This document shows positions 62,842-64,000 of a stretch of DNA of 64,000 bases, piece after piece. The first letter of the stretch is position 1. Every line of letters begins with the position of its first letter. Made by a program: the position numbers and the translations under genes. The notes under the pieces were generated by a model. The model was given only the letters and a program-made list of their open reading frames with translations. It searched no databases and was not told the DNA's origin. The DNA is from Tropicimonas marinistellae (GTDB taxonomy: Bacteria; Pseudomonadota; Alphaproteobacteria; Rhodobacterales; Rhodobacteraceae): the NCBI RefSeq assembly GCF_001509585.1, contig NZ_LNCI01000006.1, forward strand, positions 248,001 to 312,000, read 5' to 3'.

Positions 62842-63639
62842 CTATCGCGCATCGCCACCTGCAGCGGAGGGATCGGTACAGGCGTTCAGATGGGCCGTCT
62901 CCTCGCCGGCCGTCGCAAGGAGGCGGATGGCATCGGAATAGCCAAGCTCCCTGTCGAACCGCCCCGTGCACAAGAATATCAGGACCTGCGCGATCACCAG
63001 AGGATTGGTCATCATGAACGTATGGGTCGTGTCGAGGACCAGGTGGTCAGCCATACCTGCAGCCCGGGTCGCGTCGACAGCAACCTTTCCATCGTCCCGC
63101 CCGGGGATAACGGCGGAATAGATCGGGTTCAGCGAAAGGCGCCCTGCCAGCACGCCGGCCTCGAATGGAAGCGGCCCGAGTCTGGCCGGCAGGTCTGCGG
63201 CACCGGTGCCGAGCTGTCCGCCGGCCGGCCCGTTTACCCAATCGAACACCACATTTCCATCGAGCCAGTCCACCAGTTCGGACCCTGCATTCGGCGGCGC
63301 AAGCAGCACCGCGCGGCCGATCCGATCCGCGCGCGCCGGGTCTTCCGCCCATACCCGCAGGAGAATCCCGCCGAGCGAGTGGGTTACGAAGTTGACAGGC
63401 GCGTCAGACGGGCAGCGCGCGACCGCTGCATCGATTTCTGCGGTCAGCGCCTCCACCGGAGCCTCGGTTGACGGGTATCCGATGTTCACAACCGTCGCAC
63501 CGCTCCGGCTCAACGCCAGTTCCAATGGCAGCATGGAGTTCGACGTTCGCGCGAGCCCATGAAGCAGCACGACGCAGCCCGCCAACGACGGGGCCGGGAG
63601 CCAAAGCAATGACGCCAGCAGGAGGATAAACCGCATCAT
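62842..63639 (-). CDS. exported alpha/beta hydrolase (lipase/EstA-like)
   Basis: A 265-residue exported hydrolase. The signal peptide [18 protein letters not shown] is followed by [14 protein letters not shown] (oxyanion loop) and the nucleophile elbow THSLGG with Ser near residue 88. A later HTFMM carries the likely catalytic His. It looks like bacterial extracellular esterases/lipases or acetyltransferases of the PGAP1/LipA type. The ATG at 63639 is one of two adjacent candidates. It is downstream of the partial transporter on the same strand. Confidence 0.82.
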   Translation of the reverse strand: MMRFILLLASLLWLPAPSLAGCVVLLHGLARTSNSMLPLELALSRSGATVVNIGYPSTEAPVEALTAEIDAAVARCPSDAPVNFVTHSLGGILLRVWAEDPARADRIGRAVLLAPPNAGSELVDWLDGNVVFDWVNGPAGGQLGTGAADLPARLGPLPFEAGVLAGRLSLNPIYSAVIPGRDDGKVAVDATRAAGMADHLVLDTTHTFMMTNPLVIAQVLIFLCTGRFDRELGYSDAIRLLATAGEETAHLNACTDPSAAGGDAR

Positions 63640-63696
63640 TCTGCCGATGTAGGAATTCTGCGCCGCACCGTCCAGCTTGGCCCGCATCCAACGCGG

Positions 63697-64000
63697 TCAG
63701 GGGGCCTTGCCTGTCCCGGCATTGCCGCGTTGTGGCACCAATATCCCGATGGCGATACCGCCTAGAACAAGGGCCGCGGCAATTACAAATCGTATTGTCA
63801 GAGCTTCGCCGAGCAGCACCATGCCACCGGCCATGGCGAGGATCGGAACCGAAAGCTGCGCAAGCGCGGCGACGCTGGCCGCAAGCCGTGGCAGTACGAG
63901 GTACCACAGCGCATAGCCGAGCCCGGAGGTTACGACACCCGATATCACCGCCAGCCCTATACCGGCCGGGCGGGTGCCTACGGTGTCTTGCGCGAGGCCG
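63697..64000 (-). CDS. EamA/DMT family transporter, 5' end beyond window
   Basis: The last 100 residues of an EamA-type drug/metabolite transporter. The visible frame contains four hydrophobic helices (such as VISGVVTSGLGYALWYLVLP and FVIAAALVLGGIAIGILV) and continues to the right edge, so the N-terminal part is missing. The family exports amino acids, nucleosides or similar small molecules. The esterase gene follows 57 bases downstream. Confidence 0.85.
   Translation of the reverse strand, partial: GLAQDTVGTRPAGIGLAVISGVVTSGLGYALWYLVLPRLAASVAALAQLSVPILAMAGGMVLLGEALTIRFVIAAALVLGGIAIGILVPQRGNAGTGKAP

Overview
The window is a GC-rich chromosomal segment from an alphaproteobacterium, most likely a marine member of the Rhodobacterales. 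I infer this from the gene families and their order: the pcm / tolC / PopZ-like trio, a DUF6280 protein, two DUF6455 proteins, a YgfZ protein next to a fructosamine-kinase-like protein, a glcDEF operon and several small proteins typical of that order. I see no insertion sequence, prophage, CRISPR array or plasmid function. Most of the window is housekeeping DNA.

Layout. 1-9 kb: two coupled alpha/beta hydrolases, two PLP aminotransferases, a phosphatase overlapping an ABC exporter, a glycosyltransferase, ygfZ and a small-molecule kinase. 9-17 kb: efp, DUF6280, a PopZ-like acidic protein, tolC, pcm, a LuxR-type regulator with altered ligand residues, a phosphoglycerate-mutase-like phosphatase, tRNA-Val(CAC) and a nitrilase. 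17-27 kb: lon with a likely heat-shock promoter, tgt, a protease/RimK-type fusion, two Fe-S assembly genes, a LysR regulator, tpiA and an unaccompanied ferric-iron permease. 38-51 kb: lepA, acylphosphatase, a VOC enzyme, an RTX protein, an O-acyltransferase, a low-molecular-weight phosphatase, a sirtuin, copper-related periplasmic proteins, rpmB, a dipeptidase and an ECF sigma factor coupled to a von Willebrand protein. 52-64 kb: hsp20 with a promoter matching that of lon, two tandem trypsin-like proteases, the glycolate oxidase operon with a clear operator/promoter overlap, rimO, a lipoprotein, DUF6455 proteins, an esterase and part of an EamA transporter.

The most interesting region is 27.4-37.4 kb. 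On the plus strand a tightly packed operon encodes a guanidino-modifying (arginine deiminase-like) enzyme, a SARP/BTAD-type regulator with TPRs, an unknown acidic 142-residue protein, a YcaO cyclodehydratase, a TfuA protein and a vanadium-dependent haloperoxidase. Divergent from it lie a 53-residue arginine-rich peptide with a CxxC and a carboxypeptidase-fold protein that has lost its zinc ligands. The YcaO plus TfuA pair is established for peptide backbone thioamidation and TOMM-type RiPP chemistry. Together with a deiminase, a haloperoxidase and a pseudo-peptidase it looks like an undescribed peptide-modification pathway. That assignment is inference: the precursor and the product are not proven.
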